NCBI RefSeq assembly: GCF_002455975.1
Contig: NZ_DKLM01000015.1
Coordinates: 58,759 to 80,323, forward strand
Length of the DNA: 21,565 nucleotides
Source of the DNA: Clostridium sp. UBA6640
Lineage (GTDB): Bacteria; Bacillota; Clostridia; Clostridiales; Clostridiaceae
Direction: 5' to 3'
Below, piece by piece: positions 7,377-14,877 of this stretch. The notes under the pieces are model-generated. The model saw only the letters and a list, made by a program, of their open reading frames with translations, was not told where the DNA came from and ran no database searches. Made by a program: the position numbers and the translations under genes. The number at the start of each line of letters is the position of its first letter. Position 1 is the first letter of the stretch.

Positions 7377-8525
7377 CTAAAATTCCTTCCTAAAACACAA
7401 GTTTCCTTCTACTATGGTATATAAAATATCCATATTTTCATTGAATACTGTAAAATCAGCATATTTTCCTACTTCTATGCTTCCACTCATACTATCTATC
7501 CCAATAGCTTTAGCAGGATTTATTGTAACCATCTTAATTATTTTTTCAAGTTTTAATTTAGTATGGGCTCTCATGTTTTTCACTGCTTTATCTAAAGTGA
7601 GAAGACTTCCAGCTAATGTGCCATCTTCAAGTGTTGCTTTTCCATGCGATACAAGTACTTTTTGTCCACCTAAATCGTAATCTCCAGATTTCATACAAGC
7701 TGCTCTCATAGCATCACTTATTAAAATTATTCTATCTTCACCTTTAGTTTTTTCTAAAATATTAAATAATGCAGGATGTACATGAATTGTATCTGCAATA
7801 AGCTCACAATAAATATCACTGTTTAAAATTGCTCCAATTGCTCCAGGATTTCTATGATGAAGTGGAGTCATAGCATTAAAACAATGAGTTGCACTTTTTA
7901 TGCCATCTTCTATAGCACTCATTGCTTCTTCATAAGTAGAATTTGTATGTCCTATTGATAATATCATATTTTTATTCACATTCATAGATTTAATAAAAGT
8001 ATGATTTTCATCCATTTCAGGGGCAATAGTAATTATCTTAATTATATCAAGATAAGGTTTTATAATTTCTATTATTGGTGTTAAAATATACTTTTCATTT
8101 TGTGCTCCTTTATACTTAGAACTAATAAAAGGACCCTCTAAATGAACACCAAGAATTTTTGAACCGTTAAATTCAATATCCATAGAATCTTTTATCACAT
8201 CTAAAGCTTTATGAATATCCTCCACTGGCATTGTCATAGTTGTAGGTAAGAAACCTGTAACCCCATGATTACAAAGGCTTTTACTAATAGCTTCTATACC
8301 TTCAATCCTGCCGTCCATAACATCAAAACCTTTTGATCCATGAACATGGATATCTATAAATCCAGGTGATATATAATTTCCTTCTACGTCAATAGTTTCT
8401 ATATCTTTACTAAGAACATTATTTTCTACAATTTGAATTATTTTTTCATCATATATAATTGATTTACCCTGTAAAACTCTATCTTTTAGGATTATCTTAC
8501 CATTCTTAATACATTTTACAGCCAT
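7377..8525 (-). CDS. nagA: N-acetylglucosamine-6-phosphate deacetylase
   Basis: The 382-residue amidohydrolase-fold enzyme deacetylates GlcNAc-6-phosphate to glucosamine-6-phosphate, the substrate of NagB encoded next to it. Motifs: metal-binding HVHG (His60, His62), HLEGPFIS with metal ligand Glu130, SIGHTNSTYEE (His193), THCFNAMTPLHHRNPG (His214) and the catalytic Asp271 in ISDAM. I chose ATG 8525, preceded by AAGGTAGG at good spacing. A GTG at 8552 would add nine residues but has only a weak ribosome site. A gap of about 146 bases to the upstream mupG gene contains a hairpin (8636-8666) and a possible promoter, so nagA-nagB may be partly uncoupled from the sigma-54 transcript. Confidence 0.95.
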   Translation of the reverse strand: MAVKCIKNGKIILKDRVLQGKSIIYDEKIIQIVENNVLSKDIETIDVEGNYISPGFIDIHVHGSKGFDVMDGRIEGIEAISKSLCNHGVTGFLPTTMTMPVEDIHKALDVIKDSMDIEFNGSKILGVHLEGPFISSKYKGAQNEKYILTPIIEIIKPYLDIIKIITIAPEMDENHTFIKSMNVNKNMILSIGHTNSTYEEAMSAIEDGIKSATHCFNAMTPLHHRNPGAIGAILNSDIYCELIADTIHVHPALFNILEKTKGEDRIILISDAMRAACMKSGDYDLGGQKVLVSHGKATLEDGTLAGSLLTLDKAVKNMRAHTKLKLEKIIKMVTINPAKAIGIDSMSGSIEVGKYADFTVFNENMDILYTIVEGNLCFRKEF

Positions 8526-8553
8526 ATATTTACCTACCTTTATATTTTTCACG

Positions 8554-8610
8554 AAATCTCATTTTTAGAGAACATGCATGAAAATTTCAAACTTAAAATT
8601 CTTTGCTATC
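8554..8610 (-). promoter_or_regulatory. Possible promoter for nagAB
   Basis: On the minus strand, TTGAAA is followed after 17 bases by TAAAAA, between the hairpin behind mupG and the nagA start. The -35 is one base and the -10 two bases off consensus. Such matches are common by chance in AT-rich DNA; coordinates are approximate. Confidence 0.25.
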
Positions 8611-8635
8611 TATTATCCATAATAAATTGTTGATT

Positions 8636-8666
8636 AAAATAACTTGTACATTTTCAAGTTTATTTT
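8636..8666 (-). terminator. Hairpin after mupG, possible internal terminator
   Basis: AAAATAACTTG (8636-8646) pairs with CAAGTTTATTTT (8655-8666) with a single-base bulge and an 8-base loop, followed on the minus strand by more A/T. It begins 6 bases after the mupG stop. It may be a weak terminator or a 3'-end stabiliser that sets nagAB expression apart from the PTS genes. Confidence 0.4.
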
Positions 8667-8671
8667 AAAAT

Positions 8672-9754
8672 CTATAATTCAAACCTAAATTTCTGCCATG
8701 GTTTAATATAATCTAATAAATAAATTTCATCTTCATCAATTCTACCTACTACATTAGTTTTCCCACTGTTCCCCATATCCTTTAGTGCAATTTGAAGCTC
8801 TCCACTATATCTTTCATAAAGAGAACTTTCAATTAATACATCCCCTCTTTTTATAGGTTTTGCATTAAATAATTCAAATTTATGATTTTTATATTTTACA
8901 CGACTTTCCGTTGATCTAATCATATATTCAGATATATCTCCTCTATTAAAATGACTTTCTTCTAAAACTATCTTTTTCTCCGCCTCTGGTAAATCCTCTA
9001 AAAGTTTGACCTTAAGTTCAAGGATATTCTTATTTAGTCTACTAAGCCTATAAAGTTCTTCTTCTGATGCAAAACAATTTGCTATTATAACATCATCAAT
9101 TAATTCTGTATTAAATAAATCTTTTGCTTGAACATCAATTGGTAAAAATCTATGTTCTTCTAAAGTACAAAGTCCATGAGAAGTTGGCCATGGACCAAAA
9201 GTTCCACTAGGTGAACTAATAAAAGCAGCTGTCCTTATGCCTTTTTCTTTAAACTCTCTCGATGTGTCTAAGAAGTGTTTTCTTGATATACCTGTATATC
9301 TATGAGGATAAAAGTTATGACATCCTATTATATTATCTTTATTAGGACAATAACTTAAAATATTATCAAGATATTTAGTTCCATTGCTCATATTTATTTC
9401 AATTTTAAGCCCGTATGGATTAAAACTCATTATACTTTCTTCCATTCCTGAAAATCCTAAGTCTAATCTTATTCCGCTTAAATTTATTTGAGAGAAAAAT
9501 TGAAGATCTTTATAACTTAAGTTTAGCTTTTTAAAAATTGAAGGATCTACATCTGCAATTACTTCCATTCCCAAATCTTTTGCAGTACTAGTTATTTCTT
9601 TAAACTGATTTAAATTATTATCTATATTTTCTCCTAAGGATATAAGACAAGTAAACACTCTAGTAAATCCATGCATTGCAGCCATTTCCAAATAGTCCTT
9701 ATATTTTTTTATTTCCCCTTGTGGAGGATATATTGATATTCCTAATTTCCGCAT
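8672..9754 (-). CDS. mupG: MupG-family (DUF871) 6-phospho-N-acetylmuramidase
   Basis: The 360-residue protein has the DUF871 architecture: an N-terminal TIM-barrel part opening with KLGISIYP and a smaller C-terminal domain from about residue 240. The segment GCHNFYPHRYTGIS is characteristic of the family. In Staphylococcus aureus, MupG (GH170) hydrolyses MurNAc-6-phosphate-GlcNAc, the product of PTS uptake of cell-wall disaccharide. A cytoplasmic role is expected because there is no signal peptide. It follows the EIIA gene by about 28 bases and shares the operon with a GH4 phospho-glycosidase, so the operon carries two enzymes that could split phospho-disaccharides. No MurNAc-6P etherase (murQ) is present in the window. 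The family assignment is strong; the exact substrate here is inferred. Confidence 0.8.
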   Translation of the reverse strand: MRKLGISIYPPQGEIKKYKDYLEMAAMHGFTRVFTCLISLGENIDNNLNQFKEITSTAKDLGMEVIADVDPSIFKKLNLSYKDLQFFSQINLSGIRLDLGFSGMEESIMSFNPYGLKIEINMSNGTKYLDNILSYCPNKDNIIGCHNFYPHRYTGISRKHFLDTSREFKEKGIRTAAFISSPSGTFGPWPTSHGLCTLEEHRFLPIDVQAKDLFNTELIDDVIIANCFASEEELYRLSRLNKNILELKVKLLEDLPEAEKKIVLEESHFNRGDISEYMIRSTESRVKYKNHKFELFNAKPIKRGDVLIESSLYERYSGELQIALKDMGNSGKTNVVGRIDEDEIYLLDYIKPWQKFRFEL

Positions 9755-9782
9755 TTAATTACCTCCATTTTCACCTTAAAAT

Positions 9783-10091
9783 TTAATTATTATTTGATAT
9801 CTTTTTATACATATCTATAAATTCTATAGCTAAATCCCTTACGGTTATGGCATTCATTAAATGATCTTGAGCATGAACCATAAGCAATGTAATTTCAATT
9901 TTCTCATTTCTTGCTTCTGATTGAATAAGTTTTGTTTGTTCTTTGTGAGCCCCTTCAAGACTTTTTTCTGCTAATTGAAGACATTTTTCAGCCTCTTCAA
10001 AATTTCCTGTTTTTGCGTAAGCTATAGATTCCATAGAAAAACTTTTAGCTTCTCCGCTACAGGATATTAATTTAAATATTATATTTTCCAT
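9783..10091 (-). CDS. PTS EIIA component, lactose/cellobiose (chitobiose) family
   Basis: The 102-residue all-helical protein is of the LacF/CelC/ChbA type, a cytoplasmic phosphocarrier between HPr and EIIB that works as a trimer. The active-site helix is LLMVHAQDHLMNAITVRDLA; His73 is the likely phosphorylated residue, with the family-typical Asp76. I start at ATG 10091, which has GGGAGG 8 bases upstream. A longer reading from 10142 would overlap the preceding GH4 gene and add 17 atypical residues. It begins 13 bases after the GH4 stop, and EIIB and EIIC are encoded earlier in the same operon, completing one sugar permease. Confidence 0.93.
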   Translation of the reverse strand: MENIIFKLISCSGEAKSFSMESIAYAKTGNFEEAEKCLQLAEKSLEGAHKEQTKLIQSEARNEKIEITLLMVHAQDHLMNAITVRDLAIEFIDMYKKISNNN

Positions 10092-10104
10092 TATAAATTC
10101 CTCC

Positions 10105-11412
10105 CTACTTAAATTGAGGTAAATATTCTTTGTTTTCATCAAGTATATCTTTCAATAATTCTTTAGTAGTGTTTATTGAACCACATAATGGATTATTGAT
10201 TAATGCTAAAAAAGCTTGATTATAATCTCCATTTACCGCTGCTTCTATTGTAAGAGTTTCATAGGCTTTAACCTGTTGTATAAGCCCTCTTATAGAATTC
10301 GGTAAATTCCCTACTGATATGGGTGTAGCACCATTTTTATTTACAATTGTATTTGTTTCTATAACAGAATTATTAGGTAAATCTAATATAGTTCCATTAT
10401 TTTTTACATTTACAGTATGAATTTCATTTTTATCATTGTATATAGCACTCATAAGAGAAACTGCAGCTTCTGAATAATATGCTCCTCCTCTTTTATCTAA
10501 CTCTGATGGTTTTTCATCAAGGTTTTCGTCATCGTATATTTTAAATAATTTATTTTCTATCTCCATTACTTGTTTTGCTCTAGTTCCTTCTCCTCTTTTT
10601 ATATTTTCTAATTCTTCTTTTAAAATTTCATTTTTCATATAAAAATACCTATGATAAGGACAAGGAATCATATTTAAAGATTTTAGAAACTCTTTATCCC
10701 ATTTTAGATCAGGAATATTATTCATATTTATAGAAGCACCCTTAGAAAGTCTCTCAATTATCTCACTTGTTATATCTTCACCGTCAAGATAAACAGATTG
10801 TCCGTATACCATATGGTTAAGACCTATAAAATCTAGTCTTATCCTATTTGACTCTACCTCAAGTAATTTTCCAATATTGTTTTTCATTGTTATTGGAACA
10901 TTACATACTCCAATAGCCTTAACTTTTGTATAATTTAAAACAGTTTCAGTAATAATTCCTGCTGGATTTGTGAAATTAATTAAAAATGCTTCTGGAGCTA
11001 ATTCAATAATATCCTTACATATATCAAGTATCACTGGTATTGTTCTAAGTGCTTTAATAAATCCTCCTACTCCAGTAGTTTCTTGGCCAATGAGATTATA
11101 CTTTAATGGTATTGTCTCATCCTTTAGCCTTGCTTTTAGCCCTCCTACCCTAAATTGAGTAACAACAAAATCTGCATCTTTTATGGCTTCTTTTCTATTC
11201 AAAGTTGAAGTTATTTTTGTTTTGATATTATGTTTATTTAACATTCTTAAAGAGAGTTTACTTATTATATTAAGTTTCCATTGTCCCTCTTCTACATCTA
11301 CTAGTGCTAGCTCTCTTACAGGGAATTCCTCAGTTCTTTGTATTATTCCATGAATAAGTTCTGGAGTATAGCTGCTCCCTCCACCAATTACAGCAATTTT
11401 AATACCTTCCAT
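10105..11412 (-). CDS. GH4 6-phospho-beta-glucosidase (LicH/CelF/ChbF type)
   Basis: The 435-residue family 4 glycosidase uses NAD+ and a divalent metal to cleave 6-phospho-disaccharides by an oxidation-elimination route. The N-terminal Rossmann motif is IAVIGGGSSYTPELI (6-20). GQETTGVGGF (109-118), NFTNPAG (146-152), the metal ligand Cys170 in GVCN and His200 in GLNH are all as expected for active enzymes. The start is ATG 11412, with GGAGGGGAG close upstream; a longer frame from 11517 runs back through an intercistronic hairpin and is rejected. Cellobiose-6P is the common substrate of relatives, but E. coli ChbF acts on diacetylchitobiose-6P. The GlcNAc-processing neighbours (kinase, NagA, NagB) favour an N-acetylated substrate here. 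That choice is inference. Confidence 0.9.
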   Translation of the reverse strand: MEGIKIAVIGGGSSYTPELIHGIIQRTEEFPVRELALVDVEEGQWKLNIISKLSLRMLNKHNIKTKITSTLNRKEAIKDADFVVTQFRVGGLKARLKDETIPLKYNLIGQETTGVGGFIKALRTIPVILDICKDIIELAPEAFLINFTNPAGIITETVLNYTKVKAIGVCNVPITMKNNIGKLLEVESNRIRLDFIGLNHMVYGQSVYLDGEDITSEIIERLSKGASINMNNIPDLKWDKEFLKSLNMIPCPYHRYFYMKNEILKEELENIKRGEGTRAKQVMEIENKLFKIYDDENLDEKPSELDKRGGAYYSEAAVSLMSAIYNDKNEIHTVNVKNNGTILDLPNNSVIETNTIVNKNGATPISVGNLPNSIRGLIQQVKAYETLTIEAAVNGDYNQAFLALINNPLCGSINTTKELLKDILDENKEYLPQFK

Positions 11413-11445
11413 GCACTCCCCTCCAATCGTAAAATTATGTAATAC

Positions 11446-11465
11446 TTTTCCTTTAAATAGGAAAA
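11446..11465 (-). repeat. Small hairpin before the GH4 gene
   Basis: TTTTCC (11446-11451) and GGAAAA (11460-11465) with an 8-base loop form a weak stem between the larger intercistronic hairpin and the GH4 ribosome site. It may add to mRNA processing or translation control. Weak evidence on its own. Confidence 0.3.
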
Positions 11466-11479
11466 CCTCTTTTGTTGAA

Positions 11480-11523
11480 TTATGCATGGAATCCACAATG
11501 AATATTGTAAATTCCATGCATAA
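11480..11523 (-). repeat. Long intercistronic hairpin between EIIC and GH4 genes
   Basis: A 13-bp perfect outer stem (TTATGCATGGAAT at 11480-11492, ATTCCATGCATAA at 11511-11523) and a 5-bp inner stem (ACAAT/ATTGT) with a GAAT loop are separated by a 2x2 internal loop. There is no T-run on the minus strand, so it is unlikely to be a terminator. It lies 10 bases past the EIIC stop. A role in mRNA processing or in protecting the upstream HPr-EIIC segment is inference. Confidence 0.65.
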
Positions 11524-11532
11524 CTTTAAACC

Positions 11533-12846
11533 TTAACTTTTTATGCTATTATCTATTTCTTTCACAATATTTTTAGATTTTTTATCCTCAATTTTTTCTG
11601 CTAAAACAATAAAAGGAATATACATAAATACACCGATAGTAAGATTTACTATTTGTAATATGGAACCCGCAATTGATCCTCCAGTTGCAATCCATCCACT
11701 AATTATAGGTGGTGTTGTCCATGGTATCATAGCAATAGTACGAGGGACTAATCCTGTAGCAGTAGCAACATAGCTTATTATCGTTAATACTAATGGTGTT
11801 AGAATAAATGGTATTATAAATGCTGGATTTAATACGATAGGCATACCATATATCATAGATTCATTTATATTAAATAATCCTGGTCCTAATGAAAGGTTAG
11901 CCATATTTCTATGATGCTTACGTTTTGAAGCTATATAAATAGCAATTATTAAACAAATTGTTGCACCTGAACCTCCCATATAGACAAAAGCATCGAAGAA
12001 TGGTTTTGTAACTATATTTGGTATAGCTGCATTAGCTACACCAGCTGCAGCTGCTGCTGCATTTTTCTCAAGTGCTGGAAGATAAACTGCTTGCATAACC
12101 GGTTCCAATATATTGGAACCATGTAATCCAAAGAACCAAAATAAGTGATTTAAAAGTACAATTAATATTGCTGACCAAAGTGTATTGGCTACTGATCCTA
12201 AAGGTGCTTGTAGTGCATCATAAATTAGTTTATGAATATCATCTACCCCAATTACAGCAAATAAGATCCTAATTACTGAAAATATAGCTATTGTTATCAT
12301 AACTGGCAATAATGCTGCAAAGGATTTAGAAACTGCTGGTGGTACATTATCTGGCATTTTAATTACAAGTGACTTATTTCTTCTTAGCCTCACAAGTATC
12401 TCTGTAGATATAAGTGCTACAATTATTGCTAAGAATAATCCTAATCCTCCAGATGCACTATAAGGTATTCCTGAACCATCTGCTGTAGGTTTTGTTATGG
12501 ATAATAGTGCTGCAAAAGCTACAACACCTGCTGTAAGTCCATCAGATTCATAGGACTTTGCAAGATTATAAGCTATAGTAAACACTACAAGAAATGACAT
12601 TATAGCAAAAGATCCAGACCAAATATTATTTCCAAAGCTTCTCCATGATTCACCAAATATATTGATCATCAAGTCTTGATATCCTTGAACTGGAAACACA
12701 TTAATTAATGTGCCTAATGAACCTGCTATAATCAATGGCATTAAAGTTACGAATCCATCTCTTATTGCTACAAGATGTCTTTGCGCACCTATTCTCCCTG
12801 CCACAGGCACAAAATATTTTTCCATAAAATCCATAAATTTTTTCAT
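11533..12846 (-). CDS. PTS EIIC component, lactose/cellobiose (chitobiose) family
   Basis: The 437-residue integral membrane protein has the length and hydrophobic pattern of CelB/ChbC-type sugar channels, with about ten membrane segments. It opens with the amphipathic MKKFMDFMEKYFVPVAGRIG typical of the family. Key conserved segments are HLFWFFGLHGSN (234-245), KPFFDAFVYMGGSGATICL (281-299) and GLFNINESMIYGMP (324-336). Glu329 and a His in the HLFWFFGLHG stretch correspond, as I recall, to sugar-contacting residues in the chitobiose transporter ChbC. An alanine-rich patch (263-268) lies in an extracytoplasmic loop. The ATG has a GGGGGG ribosome site. It takes up and, with EIIB, phosphorylates the disaccharide. 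Chitobiose or a related GlcNAc disaccharide is favoured by context. Confidence 0.93.
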   Translation of the reverse strand: MKKFMDFMEKYFVPVAGRIGAQRHLVAIRDGFVTLMPLIIAGSLGTLINVFPVQGYQDLMINIFGESWRSFGNNIWSGSFAIMSFLVVFTIAYNLAKSYESDGLTAGVVAFAALLSITKPTADGSGIPYSASGGLGLFLAIIVALISTEILVRLRRNKSLVIKMPDNVPPAVSKSFAALLPVMITIAIFSVIRILFAVIGVDDIHKLIYDALQAPLGSVANTLWSAILIVLLNHLFWFFGLHGSNILEPVMQAVYLPALEKNAAAAAAGVANAAIPNIVTKPFFDAFVYMGGSGATICLIIAIYIASKRKHHRNMANLSLGPGLFNINESMIYGMPIVLNPAFIIPFILTPLVLTIISYVATATGLVPRTIAMIPWTTPPIISGWIATGGSIAGSILQIVNLTIGVFMYIPFIVLAEKIEDKKSKNIVKEIDNSIKS

Positions 12847-12881
12847 TTTTTACCCCCCTAATATTTATAAAAGAGTTCTAT

Positions 12882-13184
12882 TTACTTAATCATATCAATA
12901 GCTTGTTTTAATACTGCCTCTCCATTCATAGTTCCATATAAGATACTATCAATTACACTTACTGGTATTCCCTTTGGATTCATTAACTTTTCCATTTTGC
13001 CAAGTAGGTATCTAACCTGTGGGCCAAGTAAAACCACATCTACATCTTCATGATTTTTTACATCTGCTTCTCCTATTGCAAATATTTCTGCTTCTAGGTT
13101 TTCTTTAGCTGCAGCATCTTGCATCTTTTTTACTAGTAAACTAGTAGACATTCCTGCACAACAAACCAACATTATTTTCTTCAT
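12882..13184 (-). CDS. PTS EIIB component, lactose/cellobiose (chitobiose) family
   Basis: The 100-residue cytoplasmic protein has the CelA/ChbB fold signature MLVCCAGMSTSLLVKKM. The phosphocysteine is the Cys9 that heads CAGMSTS, at almost the same position as Cys10 of E. coli ChbB; an extra cysteine precedes it. It takes phosphate from EIIA and gives it to the sugar at EIIC. The start ATG 13184 has AGGAGAG upstream and follows the kinase stop by 16 bases; a frame opening at 13211 would overlap the kinase gene and has a poorer site. EIIC follows after 35 bases. Confidence 0.93.
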   Translation of the reverse strand: MKKIMLVCCAGMSTSLLVKKMQDAAAKENLEAEIFAIGEADVKNHEDVDVVLLGPQVRYLLGKMEKLMNPKGIPVSVIDSILYGTMNGEAVLKQAIDMIK

Positions 13185-13200
13185 AACTTTCTCTCCTTTT

Positions 13201-14109
13201 TTAATATCCATTACTTTTTAAGGCTAGATTTAGTGCACCGTGGGCTGAATCCTTATGTGGAGCATGAATTATTATCTTAGGAAATTCATCATTTATCTTT
13301 TTCTTTAACAAACTATTTATAAGAGATGATTTTAAAAGTATACTGCCACCAAAGCTTAATTGAAAATTCTGAATTTTCATCTTAACCGAAAGAGTTCTGA
13401 CTATCTTAAATAGATCTTCTACAGCTTTGTCTACAATGTCTTTAGAGACTTTATCAGAATAATAACTTTCTAATACAAGAGGTGCAAGGTTTGCAATATG
13501 TTGCTTTTTTGAATTATAAATAAATGATATAAGTTCTTCATAGTCTGAAATTCCAAGATTTTTACTTACCTTCTCCCATAGTATAGTTGTTTCACTTCTT
13601 CCGTCATAACTCTCCATTATTTTCTTAAGAGCATCTCTCCCAATGGCATATCCGCTTCCATCGTCATCAATTATATGTCCCCATCCTCCTACTCTAACAG
13701 CATTACCATAGATATCAATACCATATGATATAGATCCAGTGCCACTAATTAAAATAGCATCTTTCATGTCACCATTTGCCCCAACTAATGTAGTTATTGA
13801 ATCATTGAATATAAGTAACTTATTCTTGTAACCTAAATCCTTTAAAATATCTTTTACAATATTTTCATCATCACTACAATCGATACCGGCTCCGCCTAAA
13901 CATATGGCACTAATATCATCTTTAGTAATCTTATGCTTGTCATAAAAGTAGTTAAACATGGAGCTAAATACTTCTTGTGTCTGTTTTATTCCTACGCTGT
14001 GATAATTTGTAGGACCAGACTTAAAGCTATCTATGACTTCATTATTACAATTTCCCAAAAGGCAAATAGTTTTTGTACCTCCTCCATCAATTCCAATATA
14101 ATAATCCAT
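13201..14109 (-). CDS. BadF/BadG-family sugar kinase, probable N-acetylglucosamine (or MurNAc/GlcNAc) kinase
   Basis: The 302-residue ASKHA-fold kinase shows the phosphate-1 loop GIDGGGTKT (6-14), the second ATP motif ISGTGSISYG, and the DDDGSGYAIGRDAL segment found in eukaryotic-type N-acetylglucosamine kinases. Clostridium acetobutylicum MurK, which phosphorylates both MurNAc and GlcNAc at O6, belongs to this family. In this operon it would phosphorylate the unphosphorylated GlcNAc released when the imported phospho-disaccharide is split, sending it to NagA and NagB. AAAGGAGG precedes the ATG. A 32-base gap separates it from the HPr gene. Whether GlcNAc, MurNAc or both are used cannot be read from the sequence. 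Confidence 0.85.
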   Translation of the reverse strand: MDYYIGIDGGGTKTICLLGNCNNEVIDSFKSGPTNYHSVGIKQTQEVFSSMFNYFYDKHKITKDDISAICLGGAGIDCSDDENIVKDILKDLGYKNKLLIFNDSITTLVGANGDMKDAILISGTGSISYGIDIYGNAVRVGGWGHIIDDDGSGYAIGRDALKKIMESYDGRSETTILWEKVSKNLGISDYEELISFIYNSKKQHIANLAPLVLESYYSDKVSKDIVDKAVEDLFKIVRTLSVKMKIQNFQLSFGGSILLKSSLINSLLKKKINDEFPKIIIHAPHKDSAHGALNLALKSNGY

Positions 14110-14141
14110 ATGATCCTCCTTTTGTAATAGGACATTGATTT

Positions 14142-14408
14142 TTATTCATTAGGTAAAGTCTTATTAAATAATTCCTCTAGTTCACTAAATGCTTCTGTTT
14201 CATCTTCCCCATCTATTAAAACAGATACGACATCACCCATAGCTGCTCCAATGCTCAAAATTCCTATTATGCTTTTTGCATTTGCTGATCTTCCGTCCTT
14301 TTCAATGGTAATATTAGATTCGAATTGTTGTGTTAGATTAACTAATGTAGCTGCTGGTCGTGCGTGAAGTCCTGATTTACTTTTTACTGTTACATTTAAT
14401 TTCTTCAT
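14142..14408 (-). CDS. ptsH: HPr phosphocarrier protein
   Basis: The 88-residue protein is a full-length HPr. KSGLHARPAATLV carries His15, phosphorylated by Enzyme I. Ser46 in NAKSIIGI sits exactly at the regulatory serine used by HPr kinase/phosphorylase in Firmicutes, so this protein could take part in CcpA-type catabolite control as well as transport, unlike Ser46-lacking paralogues. It is the first gene after the sigma-54 promoter and has an AAAGGAGG ribosome site. Finding HPr at the head and Enzyme I at the tail of one sugar operon is unusual. Whether it is the only HPr of the cell is not visible. Confidence 0.95.
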   Translation of the reverse strand: MKKLNVTVKSKSGLHARPAATLVNLTQQFESNITIEKDGRSANAKSIIGILSIGAAMGDVVSVLIDGEDETEAFSELEELFNKTLPNE

Positions 14409-14436
14409 AATTTACCTCCTTTACACTAATAATTAA

Positions 14437-14452
14437 AGCAAATACTATGCCA
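14437..14452 (-). promoter_or_regulatory. Sigma-54 (-24/-12) promoter of the amino-sugar PTS operon
   Basis: On the minus strand TGGCAT (14452-14447) is followed after five bases by TTGCT (14441-14437). The invariant GG (14451-14450) and GC (14439-14438) are exactly ten bases apart, as in the TGGCAC-N5-TTGCW consensus. It lies about 29 bases upstream of the HPr start codon, next to the gene of a sigma-54 activator. Confidence 0.85.
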
Positions 14453-14658
14453 AAATTCTCATTTATATATAATTATTCTATATCTTTTTACTTTTTTAAT
14501 AAGGAATGGCCCTGCTAAAGGCTTTATTACGATAAACAAAAATTTTCACAGTTCTATCTACGGTTAATATTAAAAAGGAACTAGCTTTAAACAATTCATA
14601 TAAATCAAGAAATTTTTTCAAAATTTATATTTTATTATAAGCCCTTAACTTTTGTTAT

Positions 14659-14672
14659 CTCAACAGTTTGAG
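14659..14672. promoter_or_regulatory. Candidate upstream activator-binding palindrome
   Basis: The perfect inverted repeat CTCAA-CAGT-TTGAG lies about 210-230 bases upstream of the sigma-54 promoter, where enhancer sites of LevR-type activators can lie. No known operator consensus is matched. The rest of the 14455-14732 spacer is plain AT-rich DNA with only weak inverted repeats. Confidence 0.3.
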
Positions 14673-14732
14673 GATTATTAATATTATTCTAACAATAAAA
14701 ATGCTCATATTTTAATAAATATATCTATACGC

Positions 14733-14768
14733 AAAAATAGTGTGTACACTGATATACACACTATTTTT
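14733..14768 (-). terminator. Terminator after the LevR-type activator gene
   Basis: A 14-bp perfect stem (14733-14746 with 14755-14768; core ATAGTGTGTA) with an 8-base loop and an A5/T5 border lies about 110 bases past the activator stop. It insulates the sigma-54 operon from readthrough. Confidence 0.85.
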
Positions 14769-14816
14769 ATAGAATACACAGATTACACTATAATTACAAT
14801 GTAATAATAAAATTTA

Positions 14817-14846
14817 TTGACATAATATAAATTGGCTTAGTATAGT
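14817..14846 (+). promoter_or_regulatory. Possible promoter pointing antisense into the activator gene
   Basis: A perfect TTGACA (14817-14822) and a TATAGT (14841-14846) are 18 bases apart on the plus strand. A transcript from about 14853 would run antisense into the 3' end of the LevR-type gene. No plus-strand gene follows. A palindrome ATTACA-A-TGTAAT lies just upstream (14793-14805). Confidence 0.35.
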
Positions 14847-14877
14847 ACCCAAATATTCTTCAAAGATATTCAAATAT

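Noticed and set aside
10092..10142. Extended N-terminus for EIIA
   Set aside because: It overlaps the end of the GH4 gene and lacks a ribosome site; ATG 10091 has GGGAGG.
11413..11517. Extended N-terminus for the GH4 enzyme
   Set aside because: It would be translated through the intercistronic hairpin and precedes the Rossmann start; ATG 11412 has a much better ribosome site.
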